From the NCBI RefSeq assembly GCF_043195095.1, contig NZ_JBAFWN010000010.1: a stretch of 64,000 bases of DNA; one strand, given 5' to 3'. The notes under the pieces were generated by a model. That model ran no database searches, was not told the origin of the DNA, and worked only from the letters and a program-made list of their open reading frames with translations. The stretch comes from NCEH01 sp043195095. Its GTDB lineage: Bacteria; Pseudomonadota; Alphaproteobacteria; Rhizobiales; Xanthobacteraceae. Below, piece by piece: positions 49,863 to 61,371 of this stretch (position 1 is the first letter of the stretch; each line of letters opens with the position of its first letter). Both the position numbers and the translations under genes were made by a program.

Positions 49863-52814
49863 TCAGATCAGCCAGCCGTCGCCGCTGGTGCTGGTGAAGT
49901 CCAGCTGCACGATCAAATCATTGTAATCGTGGTCGCCGCCGCCCTTCAGATCCTCCCAGCCCCAGGTGTTGAGCCCGTAGCTCCACAGATGGGTCACGCC
50001 CGCGCCGTCCACCTGCTCATTGGCCTGCGCGAACCCCCAGAAGGTGTTCGCCCCATTGGTGAGCTTCATGGCGATGATATCGCCGGCATTGACGCCGGTG
50101 ATTTCGGTCTGGGCGTAATTGCCCCAGCCGGGGCCGTCGATGGCGGTCTGGCCGTCGACGGTGTGATAGGCGCGGGCTTGCGCCGCATCGGCATAGCCGG
50201 CCGCGCCCGGGGCGAGGCCGCCGATGTCGCCGTTGAGATCGTCCACCTTGTAGAAGGTCACATGGGTGGCGTCGGCGCCGTTCTGGCGCAGGCGCACAAC
50301 CACCTCCTGGCTATTGGCGCCGCCGGCCGTATCGGCGATGGCGACCGGGCGCGCCAGGGTCACGCTGCTGTCCTGGTCGCCGAAGGCGGCGAAGCCGAAG
50401 GCCGAGGTCAACGCCGCCTGGTACAGGGCCAGCGCGTCGCCGCCGGCGGAGGCGGAAAGAGCGGCCCCGTTCGCCGCATGGATCGAGCCGGGGGTCGCCT
50501 GGGCGATCCCGTCGAATGCGCGCACGAGGTCCGGATCGAAGTCGCTTTGCAGGGATTGCTGGGCGAGCCGGCTGGTCCAGGCCAGATCACCGCCGCCGCC
50601 CATGCCGGTGAAGCTCTGCCCCCCGACCGAGAGCGAGAAGCTGCCGTCCAGCCCGGTGGATTGCACCAGCAGGGTCTGCGTCGCATCGCTTACGGCGTGG
50701 GTGGCATCGACGATGCCGAGCAGGGCCGGCGCGTCGGAATAGATCTCGGTGTGGGCGATGGCGGTCAGCGCGCGCGCCAGCAGCAGCCCGTTGGGCGAGC
50801 CGAGCCCGGTATTGTAGTCGTATCCGGTGGCGGCGGAGAAGCCGAGGCCGGTGGGCAGGACATAATCCCCGGCGGCATAATCATAGACCGCGCCCGGCGT
50901 GCCTTCGGGCACCACGTAATAGGTGGAGATGTTGTCGCCGAGCGAGATGTCGTTGAACGATCCCGGCGCGATGGCGGCGGCGATGTAGAGCAGGTCGTTG
51001 TAATAGCCGAGCTGCGGCAGGTGCTGATTCTGGAAGATGGCGTCGAACTGCGCGGTCAGCGAGGCCCAGAGCGGCGTCGCCGCACTGGTGCCGCCATCGC
51101 CCTTGGTCAGATGCCCGGAACTGGGGTCGTTCACGTAATCGGCGTTGAGCACGAAATAATAGGCATTGCCCGAAGCGAGCGCGGACACGTCCGGCGCGCC
51201 GCGCCCGGCCTGCACGATCGCCCCGATGCTGGTGGGCGTGAGGCCGAAATCGCTTTGATAGGTCGGCGTGCCCTGGGTGATGTCGACGCCGCCGGTGCTG
51301 GCATTATTGGTCGAGTACGAGGGATCGAACGTGCCGGCCCCATGCGCGTCATAGCTGATGTAATAGGCGTTCCAGGTGGTCTCGAAGAGCCGGAGCAAGG
51401 GATCCGTCGGGCTCTCGTCCGGATTGGCGACCATGTTGGTCGGCAAGGTCTTCAGGCCGGCCGCGGTCATGGCCATCAGCAGGTCGAGGTTCGGCGTGTC
51501 GCTCATCACCTGCGCCAGGAGGTCGGTCGCGGGATCGCCGGTGGCAAGCGTCGGATCCGACTGCGCCGACGCCAGCGTGCTGATGGAGGTTCCCCCCACC
51601 ACGATGGCCGTCGACACCGTGTGCGAGGTGCGCATCAGCGGGTTGCCGGTGCCGTATTCGCTCTGCGATCCGCCGTCGCCGGAGGACAGGAACACGGACA
51701 TGTTGCGCAAGGCGGCGTCGGTCAAGAGATCGGAATAGGCCAGATAGAACGGCGAATCGGGCGAGGCCTCGGTCACCTCCGGGAAGGAGGAGGTGAGGAT
51801 GCCGGGATTGTTCACAAAGTCCCAGATCGCCTGCTGATAGGCGGTGTAATGGGTCGAGCCGACGAAGCTGTAGAGCAATTGCGTGCTGTTGGGCGCGGCG
51901 GAAGCCACCACGGAAATGTCCAGCGTCGTCTCGTCGATGACGCTCGACCAGCCGTTGGGATCGGCGCCGGGCAGCACCTGGAACTGCTCCGCTGTCACAG
52001 CCGGCAGGCCGATCGAGACCCGATAGGCGTTCAGGGCGTTAAAGAGGGCGGTCGGGTCCTGCGTCGAGGGCTCAACCAGCGCGATCGCCGGCGTGGCCTG
52101 GTTCTTCAGCGGGAAATTATAGGCATCGGCGACGGTGCCCGGCGTGGAGATCACCTCGTTGCCGCCATTGCCCGTGCCCTGGTAGCCGGCGGGCGGATGG
52201 TAGGCCGAGACACCTGGGGCCACCGCGGGCGTTGCGACGGTCACGTCCTGGTCGACCCATAGGCCGCGCACGTCCCCGGCGATGTCGTTCGGCAGCGAGA
52301 GGCTGCCTTCCCAGGCATAAAACGTCTCGCTCCCCACGCTCACCTTGAGCAGCGGCGTGTCGAACAGGGCCTGGAACTGGGCCGGGTTCAGCTGCAGCCA
52401 GAGGGTGCGGGATTGCGCCGAGGAATCGTAGCCGAGGCTGGTCAGCAGCGCGCTCGCGCCAATTCCGTTGGTGGGGTCGGTGATGTAATTGCTCACCGCC
52501 TGGTAGGTCAGCGGGTTCGCGCCATAGGTGTTCCAGACTTCCGTCTGGTCCGCGAGAGCGACCTGCCGCTCCGCCCAAGAGCTTCCCAGCAGCGTCTCCG
52601 GGTCGGTCATCCGGTTCAGCGTCAGGGCAATCTTTACCAGCGGATCGGTGCCGGTCGCGTCGACGATGGAGGTGGCGCCGAACAGCGAACTGAAGATGCT
52701 CGCGGTGTTGAGGCCCGCCCGCGCGTCCTGGAATTGCTGGTCGGTGGCGAGCTGGAAGGCGTTGGTGTCGAGGAAGCTCGAATCCCCGACCGGATCATAG
52801 ACGGTGGCGGTCAT
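49863..52814 (-). CDS. S53 (sedolisin/kumamolisin-like) peptidase with C-terminal DUF4114-like domain
   Basis: A 983-residue predicted serine-carboxyl peptidase. The N-terminal 200 residues resemble a pro-kumamolisin activation domain, ending AWEGSLSLPNDIAGDVRGLWVD. The catalytic Glu and Asp fit DETTLDIS (about E295/D299), the oxyanion Asp is in LSSGDGGSQ (about 379), and the nucleophile Ser is in GDGGTSAATPLW (about 577). The last 110 residues end in WGWEDLKGGGDHDYNDLIVQLDF, the DUF4114 signature common in extracellular proteins. No Sec signal is visible at the chosen ATG (52814) or the longer form, so export may be by type I secretion. It is convergent with ynfA. Confidence 0.85.
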   Translation of the reverse strand: MTATVYDPVGDSSFLDTNAFQLATDQQFQDARAGLNTASIFSSLFGATSIVDATGTDPLVKIALTLNRMTDPETLLGSSWAERQVALADQTEVWNTYGANPLTYQAVSNYITDPTNGIGASALLTSLGYDSSAQSRTLWLQLNPAQFQALFDTPLLKVSVGSETFYAWEGSLSLPNDIAGDVRGLWVDQDVTVATPAVAPGVSAYHPPAGYQGTGNGGNEVISTPGTVADAYNFPLKNQATPAIALVEPSTQDPTALFNALNAYRVSIGLPAVTAEQFQVLPGADPNGWSSVIDETTLDISVVASAAPNSTQLLYSFVGSTHYTAYQQAIWDFVNNPGILTSSFPEVTEASPDSPFYLAYSDLLTDAALRNMSVFLSSGDGGSQSEYGTGNPLMRTSHTVSTAIVVGGTSISTLASAQSDPTLATGDPATDLLAQVMSDTPNLDLLMAMTAAGLKTLPTNMVANPDESPTDPLLRLFETTWNAYYISYDAHGAGTFDPSYSTNNASTGGVDITQGTPTYQSDFGLTPTSIGAIVQAGRGAPDVSALASGNAYYFVLNADYVNDPSSGHLTKGDGGTSAATPLWASLTAQFDAIFQNQHLPQLGYYNDLLYIAAAIAPGSFNDISLGDNISTYYVVPEGTPGAVYDYAAGDYVLPTGLGFSAATGYDYNTGLGSPNGLLLARALTAIAHTEIYSDAPALLGIVDATHAVSDATQTLLVQSTGLDGSFSLSVGGQSFTGMGGGGDLAWTSRLAQQSLQSDFDPDLVRAFDGIAQATPGSIHAANGAALSASAGGDALALYQAALTSAFGFAAFGDQDSSVTLARPVAIADTAGGANSQEVVVRLRQNGADATHVTFYKVDDLNGDIGGLAPGAAGYADAAQARAYHTVDGQTAIDGPGWGNYAQTEITGVNAGDIIAMKLTNGANTFWGFAQANEQVDGAGVTHLWSYGLNTWGWEDLKGGGDHDYNDLIVQLDFTSTSGDGWLI

Positions 52815-52987
52815 GAATCGCGTGGCCCCATGTCCCCGGATGCAATCCCATCTTACCATTCGCTCCGCCGTCGCGGAACTGCGTTCTCCAATAAACCAAG
52901 GGTGTTACGCTGCGGAATCCCTACGCCGGCCGCCGGTCGCGGCAGGGCTCTCGCTCACGCGCCGACGCGGGTCAGCACGTGCAAGAT

Positions 52988-53995
52988 TCAGTGCGCGCGG
53001 GAAATGCAGAAATCCACGGCTTCCATCAGCGCGTCCTTGGCCCCGCCCGGCGGGAACAAGGCCAGCGCGTCCTTGGCGATGGCGCCGTAATGACGCGCCC
53101 GCTCGATGGTATCCACCAGCGCGCGATGCTTGGTGAGCAGGCCGATGGCCTGGTCGAGCTGGGCATCGTCGCAGGCGTTCTGTTCCAGGCTGCGCTGCCA
53201 GAAGGCGCGCTCCTGCGCATCGCCCCGCCGGAAGGCGAGCACCACCGGCAAGGTGATCTTGCCCTCGCGGAAATCGTCGCCGACATTCTTGCCGAGCTTA
53301 GCCTGGCTGCCGCCGTAATCCAGAGCGTCGTCCACCAGCTGGAACGCGATGCCGAGGTTCATGCCGTAGGAGCGGCAGGCGCTCTGTTCCGCTTTCGGCC
53401 GGGCGCCGAGCACCGCGCCGACTTCGCAGGCGGCGGCGAACAATTCCGCCGTCTTGCCCCGGATCACGGCGAGATAATCGTCTTCGGAAGTCTCGGTGTT
53501 CTTGGCGGCGGCAAGCTGCATCACCTCGCCCTCGGCGATCACGCAGGCGGCATTCGAGAGGATGTCGAGGCACTGGAGCGAGCCCACCTCCACCATCATC
53601 TTGAACGCCTGGCCGAGCAGGAAGTCGCCCACCAGCACGCTCGCCTCATTGCCCCAGAGCTTGCGGGCGGCGAGCTTGCCGCGCCGCATGTCGCTCTCGT
53701 CCACCACATCGTCGTGCAGCAGCGTGGCGGTGTGCATGAACTCCACCGAGGCGGCGAGCTTCACATGCCCTTCGCCGCGATAGCCGCTGAGCGCGGCGCA
53801 GGCGAGGGTCAGCATGGGGCGCAGCCGCTTCCCGCCGCCCGAGATCAGGTGGTTCGCCACCTCGGGAATCATCGCCACGTCCGAGCCGGTGCGGGCCAGA
53901 ATAGTGGCGTTCACGCGCTCCATGTCCCCCTTCACCAGGCGGACGAGGGCCTCGATGGATGGGTCGGTCGGCTCGAACGGAAGGACGACGGCCAA
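52988..53995 (-). CDS. ispB: Polyprenyl (octaprenyl/decaprenyl) diphosphate synthase
   Basis: Trans-prenyltransferase that makes the ubiquinone side chain. The 335-residue protein has GGGKRLRPMLTLA, the first Asp-rich motif LLHDDVVDESDMRRG, KTAELFAAAC and the second Asp-rich motif QLVDDALDYGG. The start is best placed at a TTG (53995), six bases after GGGAG, giving LAVVLPFEPTDPSIE, which matches close relatives; the frame is open to 54154. It is divergent from the DUF2007 gene. Chain length is not predictable with certainty; alphaproteobacteria usually make Q-10. Confidence 0.93.
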   Translation of the reverse strand: MAVVLPFEPTDPSIEALVRLVKGDMERVNATILARTGSDVAMIPEVANHLISGGGKRLRPMLTLACAALSGYRGEGHVKLAASVEFMHTATLLHDDVVDESDMRRGKLAARKLWGNEASVLVGDFLLGQAFKMMVEVGSLQCLDILSNAACVIAEGEVMQLAAAKNTETSEDDYLAVIRGKTAELFAAACEVGAVLGARPKAEQSACRSYGMNLGIAFQLVDDALDYGGSQAKLGKNVGDDFREGKITLPVVLAFRRGDAQERAFWQRSLEQNACDDAQLDQAIGLLTKHRALVDTIERARHYGAIAKDALALFPPGGAKDALMEAVDFCISRAH

Positions 53996-54108
53996 GAAAC
54001 GCTCCCGCTTGTCATTCTGTGGGTGGCACCATAGGGATGGCGGAGGGTGCCGTGCAAGCGTGAGGCGTACCCGGAACGCCGCCGCGGCGCAAATCCGACG
54101 GAGAATTG

Positions 54109-54330
54109 ATGCGCGATCTGGTGCGGACCAATGATCTGGTGCTGATTTCCGCAATCGAGGCGCTGCTGACCGCGGCCGACATCGGCCATATGGTCGCGGA
54201 CAGCTATGTGAGCGCGCTGGAAGGCTCCATCGGTGTCATTCCCCGCCGGGTTCTGGTGCTGGACGAGGATCTCGCCCAAGGGCGCCGCCTGCTGAAAGAG
54301 GCGGGCCTCGGCGACGTGCTGTGCGATTAG
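54109..54330 (+). CDS. DUF2007 domain protein
   Basis: A 73-residue protein with the DUF2007 pattern: LVRTNDLVLISAIEALLTAADIGH at the start, YVSALEGSIGVIPRRVLVLDEDLAQGRRLL, and LKEAGL. The fold is a small ferredoxin-like alpha/beta domain related to signal-transducing regulators; function unknown. A GGAG site precedes the ATG. It is followed by the TrmN6-like methyltransferase after 72 bp and is divergent from ispB, a conserved arrangement in this order. Confidence 0.9.
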   Translation: MRDLVRTNDLVLISAIEALLTAADIGHMVADSYVSALEGSIGVIPRRVLVLDEDLAQGRRLLKEAGLGDVLCD

Positions 54331-54402
54331 CCTGTCGGCGCGCGCAGCGGATGCCGGTTTGCTGATTCCACGAACCTGGAAAACGCTCTAGGCTCCGCCG
54401 CC

Positions 54403-55173
54403 ATGACCCTTTCGGCGCCAAGACCGGCTGTGACACAGGACCGCGTGCTGGGCGGGCGGCTCGTGCTGTGCCAGCCGGAAAAGGGCCATCGCGTCGGCCA
54501 TGACGCCATCCTGCTCGCCGCCGCCGCGCCGCGCGCGGCGCGCCGCTTCGCCGATTTCGGCGCCGGCGTGGGCAGCGCGGGCCTCGCCGCCTTGCTACAC
54601 CTGCCGCACGCCGAGGCAGTGCTGATCGAGATCGACCCGGCGCTCGCGGACCTGGCCGAGCGGAACGCGGCGGCGAACGGCTTGGAGGGCCGCTGCGCTG
54701 TCGTATGCGCGGATGTGCTGGCCCTCGCGCGGCCCGGCGGGCCGCCGCTTCCCGCTGCCGAAAGCCTCGACCTCGTCCTGGCGAACCCGCCGTTCAATGC
54801 CACGGAGGCCCACCAGACCTCGCCCGACGCGGGCCGCGCGCGCGCCCATATGGCCAATGCGGACACGCTGAGGGATTGGACGACCGCCGCCTATCGCTGC
54901 CTCGCGCCGGGCGGCATGCTCGCCATGATCCTGCGACCGGAGGATATTTCCGCGCTGCTCACGGCGCTGGAGGGCCGGTTCGGTGCCGTGCGGCTGTTGC
55001 CGGTCCATCCCCGTCCCGATGCGCCGGCGGTGCGCCTGATCGCCCGCGCCATCAAGGGACGCCGCACCGGCCCGGCGATCCTGCCCGGCCTGATTCTGGC
55101 GGAGGCTGACGGCGCATCCACATCCCGCACACAGGCGATCCTGCGCGACGGCGCGGCGCTGGACATGGGATAG
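54403..55173 (+). CDS. TrmN6-like tRNA/small-molecule methyltransferase
   Basis: A 256-residue class I methyltransferase. It starts with TQDRVLGGRLVLCQPEKGHRVGHDAILLAAA, the TrmN6/YfiC-type lead-in, followed by the SAM motif FADFGAGVGSAGLAAL and the adenine-N6 catalytic motif VLANPPFN. The likely role, by family, is methylation of A37 in tRNA1(Val); other N6-adenine substrates are possible. It follows the DUF2007 gene and precedes the S49 peptidase gene on the same strand. Confidence 0.88.
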   Translation: MTLSAPRPAVTQDRVLGGRLVLCQPEKGHRVGHDAILLAAAAPRAARRFADFGAGVGSAGLAALLHLPHAEAVLIEIDPALADLAERNAAANGLEGRCAVVCADVLALARPGGPPLPAAESLDLVLANPPFNATEAHQTSPDAGRARAHMANADTLRDWTTAAYRCLAPGGMLAMILRPEDISALLTALEGRFGAVRLLPVHPRPDAPAVRLIARAIKGRRTGPAILPGLILAEADGASTSRTQAILRDGAALDMG

Positions 55174-55296
55174 GGGCGTCCCGCATCGAATGCCGCTAGC
55201 GCCGCTAGCCCGATCTTGCGGCAAGAGGCACGATTGCCCTTGCTGGCGTGACCGCGCACCATGAATTCACCGGAATGTGCCGCGACACAGGTATTC

Positions 55297-56187
55297 ATGG
55301 ACGATTCCTTTCTTGCTTCCCTGCAAAGCGGCGTTCGCCGCCTTCTGCCTGCCCGCTGGCGCAATGACCTGACGACGGTGCCGGTGGTCCGCCTTTCCGG
55401 CACCATCGGCATGAGTGCGCCGTTCCAGCAGAGCCTGACGCTCGCCGGCGTCGCCAAGACGCTGGATCGCGCGTTCGCGGTGAAGAAGGCGCCCGCCGTC
55501 GCGCTGATCATCAATTCGCCCGGCGGCGCGCCGGTTCAGTCCCATCTCATTCACAAGCGCATCCGCGCCCTGGCCGAGGAAAAGGAGAAGCACGTCTTCG
55601 CCTTCGTCGAGGATGTGGCGGCCTCGGGCGGCTATATGATCGCCTGCGCGGCGGACGAGATCTATGTCGATCCCTCCTCGGTGGTCGGCTCCATCGGCGT
55701 CATCTCCGCCGGCTTCGGCTTCGACAAGCTGATCGAGCGCATCGGCGTCGAGCGGCGCGTGCACACCGCCGGCACACGCAAGATGATGCTCGATCCCTTC
55801 CAGCCCGAGCGGGAAGAGGATGTGGAGCGGCTGAAGGCGCTGCAGCGCGAGATCCACCAGATGTTCGCGGACCTGGTGCGCCGCCGTCGCGGCCCGGTGC
55901 TTTCGGGCGAGGACGAACTGCTGTTCTCAGGCGAGTTCTGGGCCGGCGCGCAGGCGCTCTCGCTCGGGCTCGCGGACGGCATTGGCGATCTGCGGGAGAT
56001 TCTCCAGGCGCGCTACGGGCGCACCGTGCGCACGCCGCTGGTCACGGCGCCGGGCGGCTGGCTCGGCCGGCGCGTGCCGGGTGTCGGCAGCGCGCTTCCC
56101 TCCGCCGGCGCCGTCGGCGCGGGGCTGGCCCAGGGGCTCGCGGGCGTCGCCGAGGAGCGCGCCTTGTGGGCGCGCTACGGGCTGTGA
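55297..56187 (+). CDS. S49-family signal-peptide peptidase-like protease
   Basis: A 296-residue protein of the SppA/SohB family. The core begins VPVVRLSGTIGM, has LIINSPGGAPVQSHLIHKRIR, then VEDVAASGGYMIACAADEI, with the nucleophile Ser, and GTRKMMLDPFQPE, with the candidate catalytic Lys. ELLFSGEFWAGAQALSLGLADGIG is also typical. It has no long N-terminal membrane helix in this form. The ATG at 55297 has an ACAGG site; an earlier ATG at 55261 is in frame without a better one. It is followed by a small membrane protein gene. Confidence 0.9.
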   Translation: MDDSFLASLQSGVRRLLPARWRNDLTTVPVVRLSGTIGMSAPFQQSLTLAGVAKTLDRAFAVKKAPAVALIINSPGGAPVQSHLIHKRIRALAEEKEKHVFAFVEDVAASGGYMIACAADEIYVDPSSVVGSIGVISAGFGFDKLIERIGVERRVHTAGTRKMMLDPFQPEREEDVERLKALQREIHQMFADLVRRRRGPVLSGEDELLFSGEFWAGAQALSLGLADGIGDLREILQARYGRTVRTPLVTAPGGWLGRRVPGVGSALPSAGAVGAGLAQGLAGVAEERALWARYGL

Positions 56188-56209
56188 TCGTCAAGCAAGG
56201 GGAAAGGCC

Positions 56210-56422
56210 ATGCCTGCGTTTCTGATCGTCCTTCTCGGCGCTGCCGGCGCGGTGGCCGCGGCCCGCTTCCTGGCGCGCGAGGGGCGCCGCGTCAGCGAGA
56301 CCATGGATGCCCATCGCGCGGCCGGCGGCCAAGGCCCCGCTGTCCCGAAGGGGGAGCAGGAAAAGGTGCAGGTGCTGGTGCGCGATCCCAAGACCGGCAC
56401 CTATCGCCCCCGCCAAGGCTGA
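56210..56422 (+). CDS. Small single-span membrane protein, hypothetical
   Basis: A 70-residue protein with one N-terminal hydrophobic helix (FLIVLLGAAGAVAAARFLA) and a hydrophilic tail (KVQVLVRDPKTGTYRPRQG). A strong GGGGAAAGG ribosome site precedes the ATG. It starts 22 nt after the S49 peptidase gene, so it is probably co-transcribed with it. Family not recognised; similar small proteins with a DPKTGTYRP-like tail follow this peptidase in related genomes as far as I recall. Confidence 0.7.
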   Translation: MPAFLIVLLGAAGAVAAARFLAREGRRVSETMDAHRAAGGQGPAVPKGEQEKVQVLVRDPKTGTYRPRQG

Positions 56423-56610
56423 GAGCGCCCCCGCCAGGGGCGGAGGAGTCAGGGCCAAGGCGCCAGGGCTGAGGCGCCCGGGCTGCTGCGGCGCCTGGAA
56501 ATGCCCGGAAACGTTTCTGTCCCAATGTTACAGGGAATTCACTGAACCCTACGTCACCCGCCCTTTATTCTTGCCGCCAGTGAGATTTGGGGCCGCGTGG
56601 CGGATCGGTG

Positions 56611-57827
56611 ATGCTTCAGACATCGGAACAGGTAGGGGTGTTCGCATCCCCAGCCGGAAAAAGGCGCGGTCGGCGTGCCTGGTGGATCGCGGGAGCGGTC
56701 GCGGTGCTGGTGGGGGCGGGCGGCTATTATGCCTATGGCCTCAATGCCGCCACGGCGACGCCCGGGCTCGCCACGGTACCGGTGGTGCGCGGCGACATCG
56801 AGCAGACGGTGACCGCGCTCGCCACCATCAAGCCCAAGACCTATGTGGACGTGGGCACCCAGGTGTCCGGCCAACTGCGCAAGGTGATGGTGGCGATCGG
56901 CGATGGGGTCGAAAAGGGCCAGCTGGTCGCGCAGATCGACCCCACCGTCTACCAGACCAAGGTGATCGGCGATCAGGCGCAGCTCGACAATCTGAGGGCG
57001 CAGCTCGCCCAGCAGCGCGCCCAGCTCGATCTCGACAAATTGCGGGACGACCGCGCCTCGCGCCTGCTCGCGGTCAAGGCCGGCAGCCAGGACACGGCGG
57101 ATGCCGCCGCCGCGACCGTGCGCATCGGCGAAGCCAAGATCGCGGCGCTGGAAGCCCAGATCAAGCAGACCCAGGCGACCCTGGACGGCGACCTCGCCAA
57201 TCTCGGCTACACCAAGATCTTCGCGCCCATCGCCGGAACCGTGGTGTCCATCACCTCGGTGGAAGGCCAGACGCTGAACGCCAACCAGACCGCCCCCATC
57301 ATCCTGCGCGTCGCCGATCTCGACACCATGCAGGTGTGGGCGCAGGTGGCCGAGGCCGACATTCCCAAGGTGAAGGTCGGCATGGAGGTGTATTTCACCA
57401 CCCTCGGCATGCCGGACCGGCGCTTCACCGCGAAAGTGGTGCAGGTTCTGCCGACGCCGGACACGGTGAACGACGTGGTGCTCTACAATGTGCTGATCGA
57501 CGTGCCAAACACCGAGCGTCTGCTCATGAACTCCATGAGCGCGCAGGTGTTCTTCATGCTCGGCGGCGCGAAGGATGCGCTGCTGGTGCCGCCGAGCGCG
57601 GTGCGCCCGGTGGCCCGCGGCGGCAGCAAGCGCGAGGTGCGCAACGAGGCCACCGTCCGCGTGCTGGCGAACGGCGAGGTGCAGACCCGCGCCGTGAAGA
57701 CCGGCCTCTCCAGCCGCACCCTGGTGCAGATCACCGAAGGGCTGAAGGAGGGCGAACTCGTCGTCACCTCGGCCGATCCCTCGGCGCCGCGCATGACGCG
57801 TGGCCCCGGCATGCCCCCGCCGCCGTT

Positions 57828-57831
<4 letters not shown>
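56611..57831 (+). CDS. macA: MacA-like efflux adaptor (membrane fusion protein)
   Basis: A 406-residue periplasmic adaptor of the MacA class. It has an N-terminal membrane anchor (WWIAGAVAVLVGAGGYYAYG), then the first lipoyl half (KPKTYVDVGTQVSGQLRKV) and a helical hairpin (about 100-170). The second lipoyl half (LGYTKIFAPIAGTVVSI) and beta-barrel follow, with RFTAKVVQVLPTPDT. It pairs with the MacB-like ABC transporter whose start overlaps its stop. Macrolide, heme, lipopeptide or siderophore export are all possible for such pairs. No outer-membrane channel gene is adjacent. Confidence 0.92.
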
Positions 57832-59873
<2,042 letters not shown>

Positions 59874-59934
59874 GCGCGGCGCAGACCCGCGGCCCCTGAC
59901 GGCAGGTGTGCGCACTTATCTTTCATCTGCCGGT

Positions 59935-60043
59935 CGTCATGGCCGGGCCCGTCCCCGCCATCCACGCCGGGCCGCCAGCGCGGGCCTTGAAATGCCGAGG
60001 CCAGCGGTGCCGGGTGGATGCACGGGACAGACCCGTGCATGAC
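59935..60043 (+). repeat. 109-bp palindromic interspersed repeat, copy 2
   Basis: Same orientation and layout as copy 1, with the right-hand hairpin ATGCACGGG...CCCGTGCAT perfect and the left one slightly degraded. It lies between the convergent ends of macB and the EamA transporter gene. Similarity with copy 1 extends through TGCTT(C/T)AGG, which contains the stop codon of the minus-strand gene. Confidence 0.92.
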
Positions 60044-60054
60044 AATGCACTGCT

Positions 60055-61143
60055 TTAGGAGTGGGGACACTCGCGGGTGATGGCGGCGCTCTGTGGGGCA
60101 CCGCCCTTGGCCTTGGCGGGCGGGGCATCGTCATTGGCCGGCGGGGAGAGCCGGGCCGCGACGGCGCTTCCGGCCGCCGCCGGGATGGGCGACGCCACTG
60201 GCGGCATCACCGGGGCCGTATCGGTTCCCGCCTGCGCGGCCTCGCGCGCCTTGGCTTCCTTGCCCGCCTTGCGGCCGCGCGCGGCCTCCTGCTGGATCGA
60301 ATAGAGGCCGGCGCCCACCACCAGGATGGTGCCGATGGTGGCCCAGCTGTCCGGCACATGGCCGAAGATGAAAAAGCCGTAGATCAGCGCCACCGGCACC
60401 ATCACATAGCGCAGCGGGGAGACCACCTGCACCGGGGCGTGGCGGAAGGCGTAGACCAGCATCAGATTGCCGAGCGCGAAGGTTGCGCCCGTCGCCACGA
60501 TGAGGGCGCCGCCCGCAAGCGTCGGGACGCTCCAGGGCTCCCAGAGCGCGAAGCCCGCACCGGTGACGCCGAGCGCGACCGTGCTGGACAGCACCACCAC
60601 GCCGCCCGGCACATGGGCGCCGATGCCGCGGGTGACGATATCGCGCAGCGCGCCGCAGGTGGCGGCGATCAGCGGCAGAATGGCGAACAGGGAGAAGGTC
60701 GCGGGATCGGGATGGGCGACGATGACCGCGCCGGAAAAGCCGATGGCGATGGCGATGGCGCGCTTCAGCCCCACCTTTTCGCCGAGCAGCGGCACCGCGA
60801 GCGCGGTGGTGATGAGCGGGGCCGCCATATAGATGGTGGTGGTGGTGGAGATGGGCAGCACCGCCAGCGCGATCACATAGATGAAGGTGGTCGCCGAATC
60901 GAGGCTGGAGCGGGCGATCACCTTGGGCCGGAACGCGCCCAGCGCATGGCGCAATTCCCCGGTGAAAGCCAGCAGGATGAGCACGAACAGGGTCGCGACC
61001 ACCGAGCGCGCGCCCAGCACTTCGCCCACCGGCAGATGCTGGGTGGCGAGCTTCAGCATCATGTCGTTGGTGATGAACAGCAGCATGGCGGCGATCATGG
61101 CCGCGATGCCGCGCAGGGTGGGGGACATCAGGCGCAGGCTCAT
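60055..61143 (-). CDS. EamA-family (DMT) transporter
   Basis: A 362-residue drug/metabolite transporter with about ten membrane helices in two EamA repeats. The first starts GIAAMIAAMLLFITNDMMLK; the second includes GVVVLSSTVALGVTGAGFALW and GALIVATGATFALGNLMLVYAFR. It has a 65-residue cytoplasmic Ala/Pro/Lys-rich tail (SIQQEAARGRKAGKEAKAR onward). The last codons and stop are in sequence shared with the palindromic repeat. Substrate unknown. It is probably expressed alone. Confidence 0.9.
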   Translation of the reverse strand: MSLRLMSPTLRGIAAMIAAMLLFITNDMMLKLATQHLPVGEVLGARSVVATLFVLILLAFTGELRHALGAFRPKVIARSSLDSATTFIYVIALAVLPISTTTTIYMAAPLITTALAVPLLGEKVGLKRAIAIAIGFSGAVIVAHPDPATFSLFAILPLIAATCGALRDIVTRGIGAHVPGGVVVLSSTVALGVTGAGFALWEPWSVPTLAGGALIVATGATFALGNLMLVYAFRHAPVQVVSPLRYVMVPVALIYGFFIFGHVPDSWATIGTILVVGAGLYSIQQEAARGRKAGKEAKAREAAQAGTDTAPVMPPVASPIPAAAGSAVAARLSPPANDDAPPAKAKGGAPQSAAITRECPHS

Positions 61144-61371
61144 GCCGCGTCTCCCGCAAGGCGGGGCGGTCGCGCCGCGCGGGGCGCGGAGCTGGCGAAG
61201 GCGCGGGCAGTCTCGGGGCGGGTCGGCATTTCTGCCTCGTTCGTGGGCATTGCCCCACAGACCTAACCGATTTGACCTTTCCGCGCCGTTGCCGATTGCG
61301 CGGAGCGCCGCGTCAAGTCCCTCGCCCCCGGCATGGGTGCGCCATGCGGGTGCCGCAATGTAAAACGAAGT

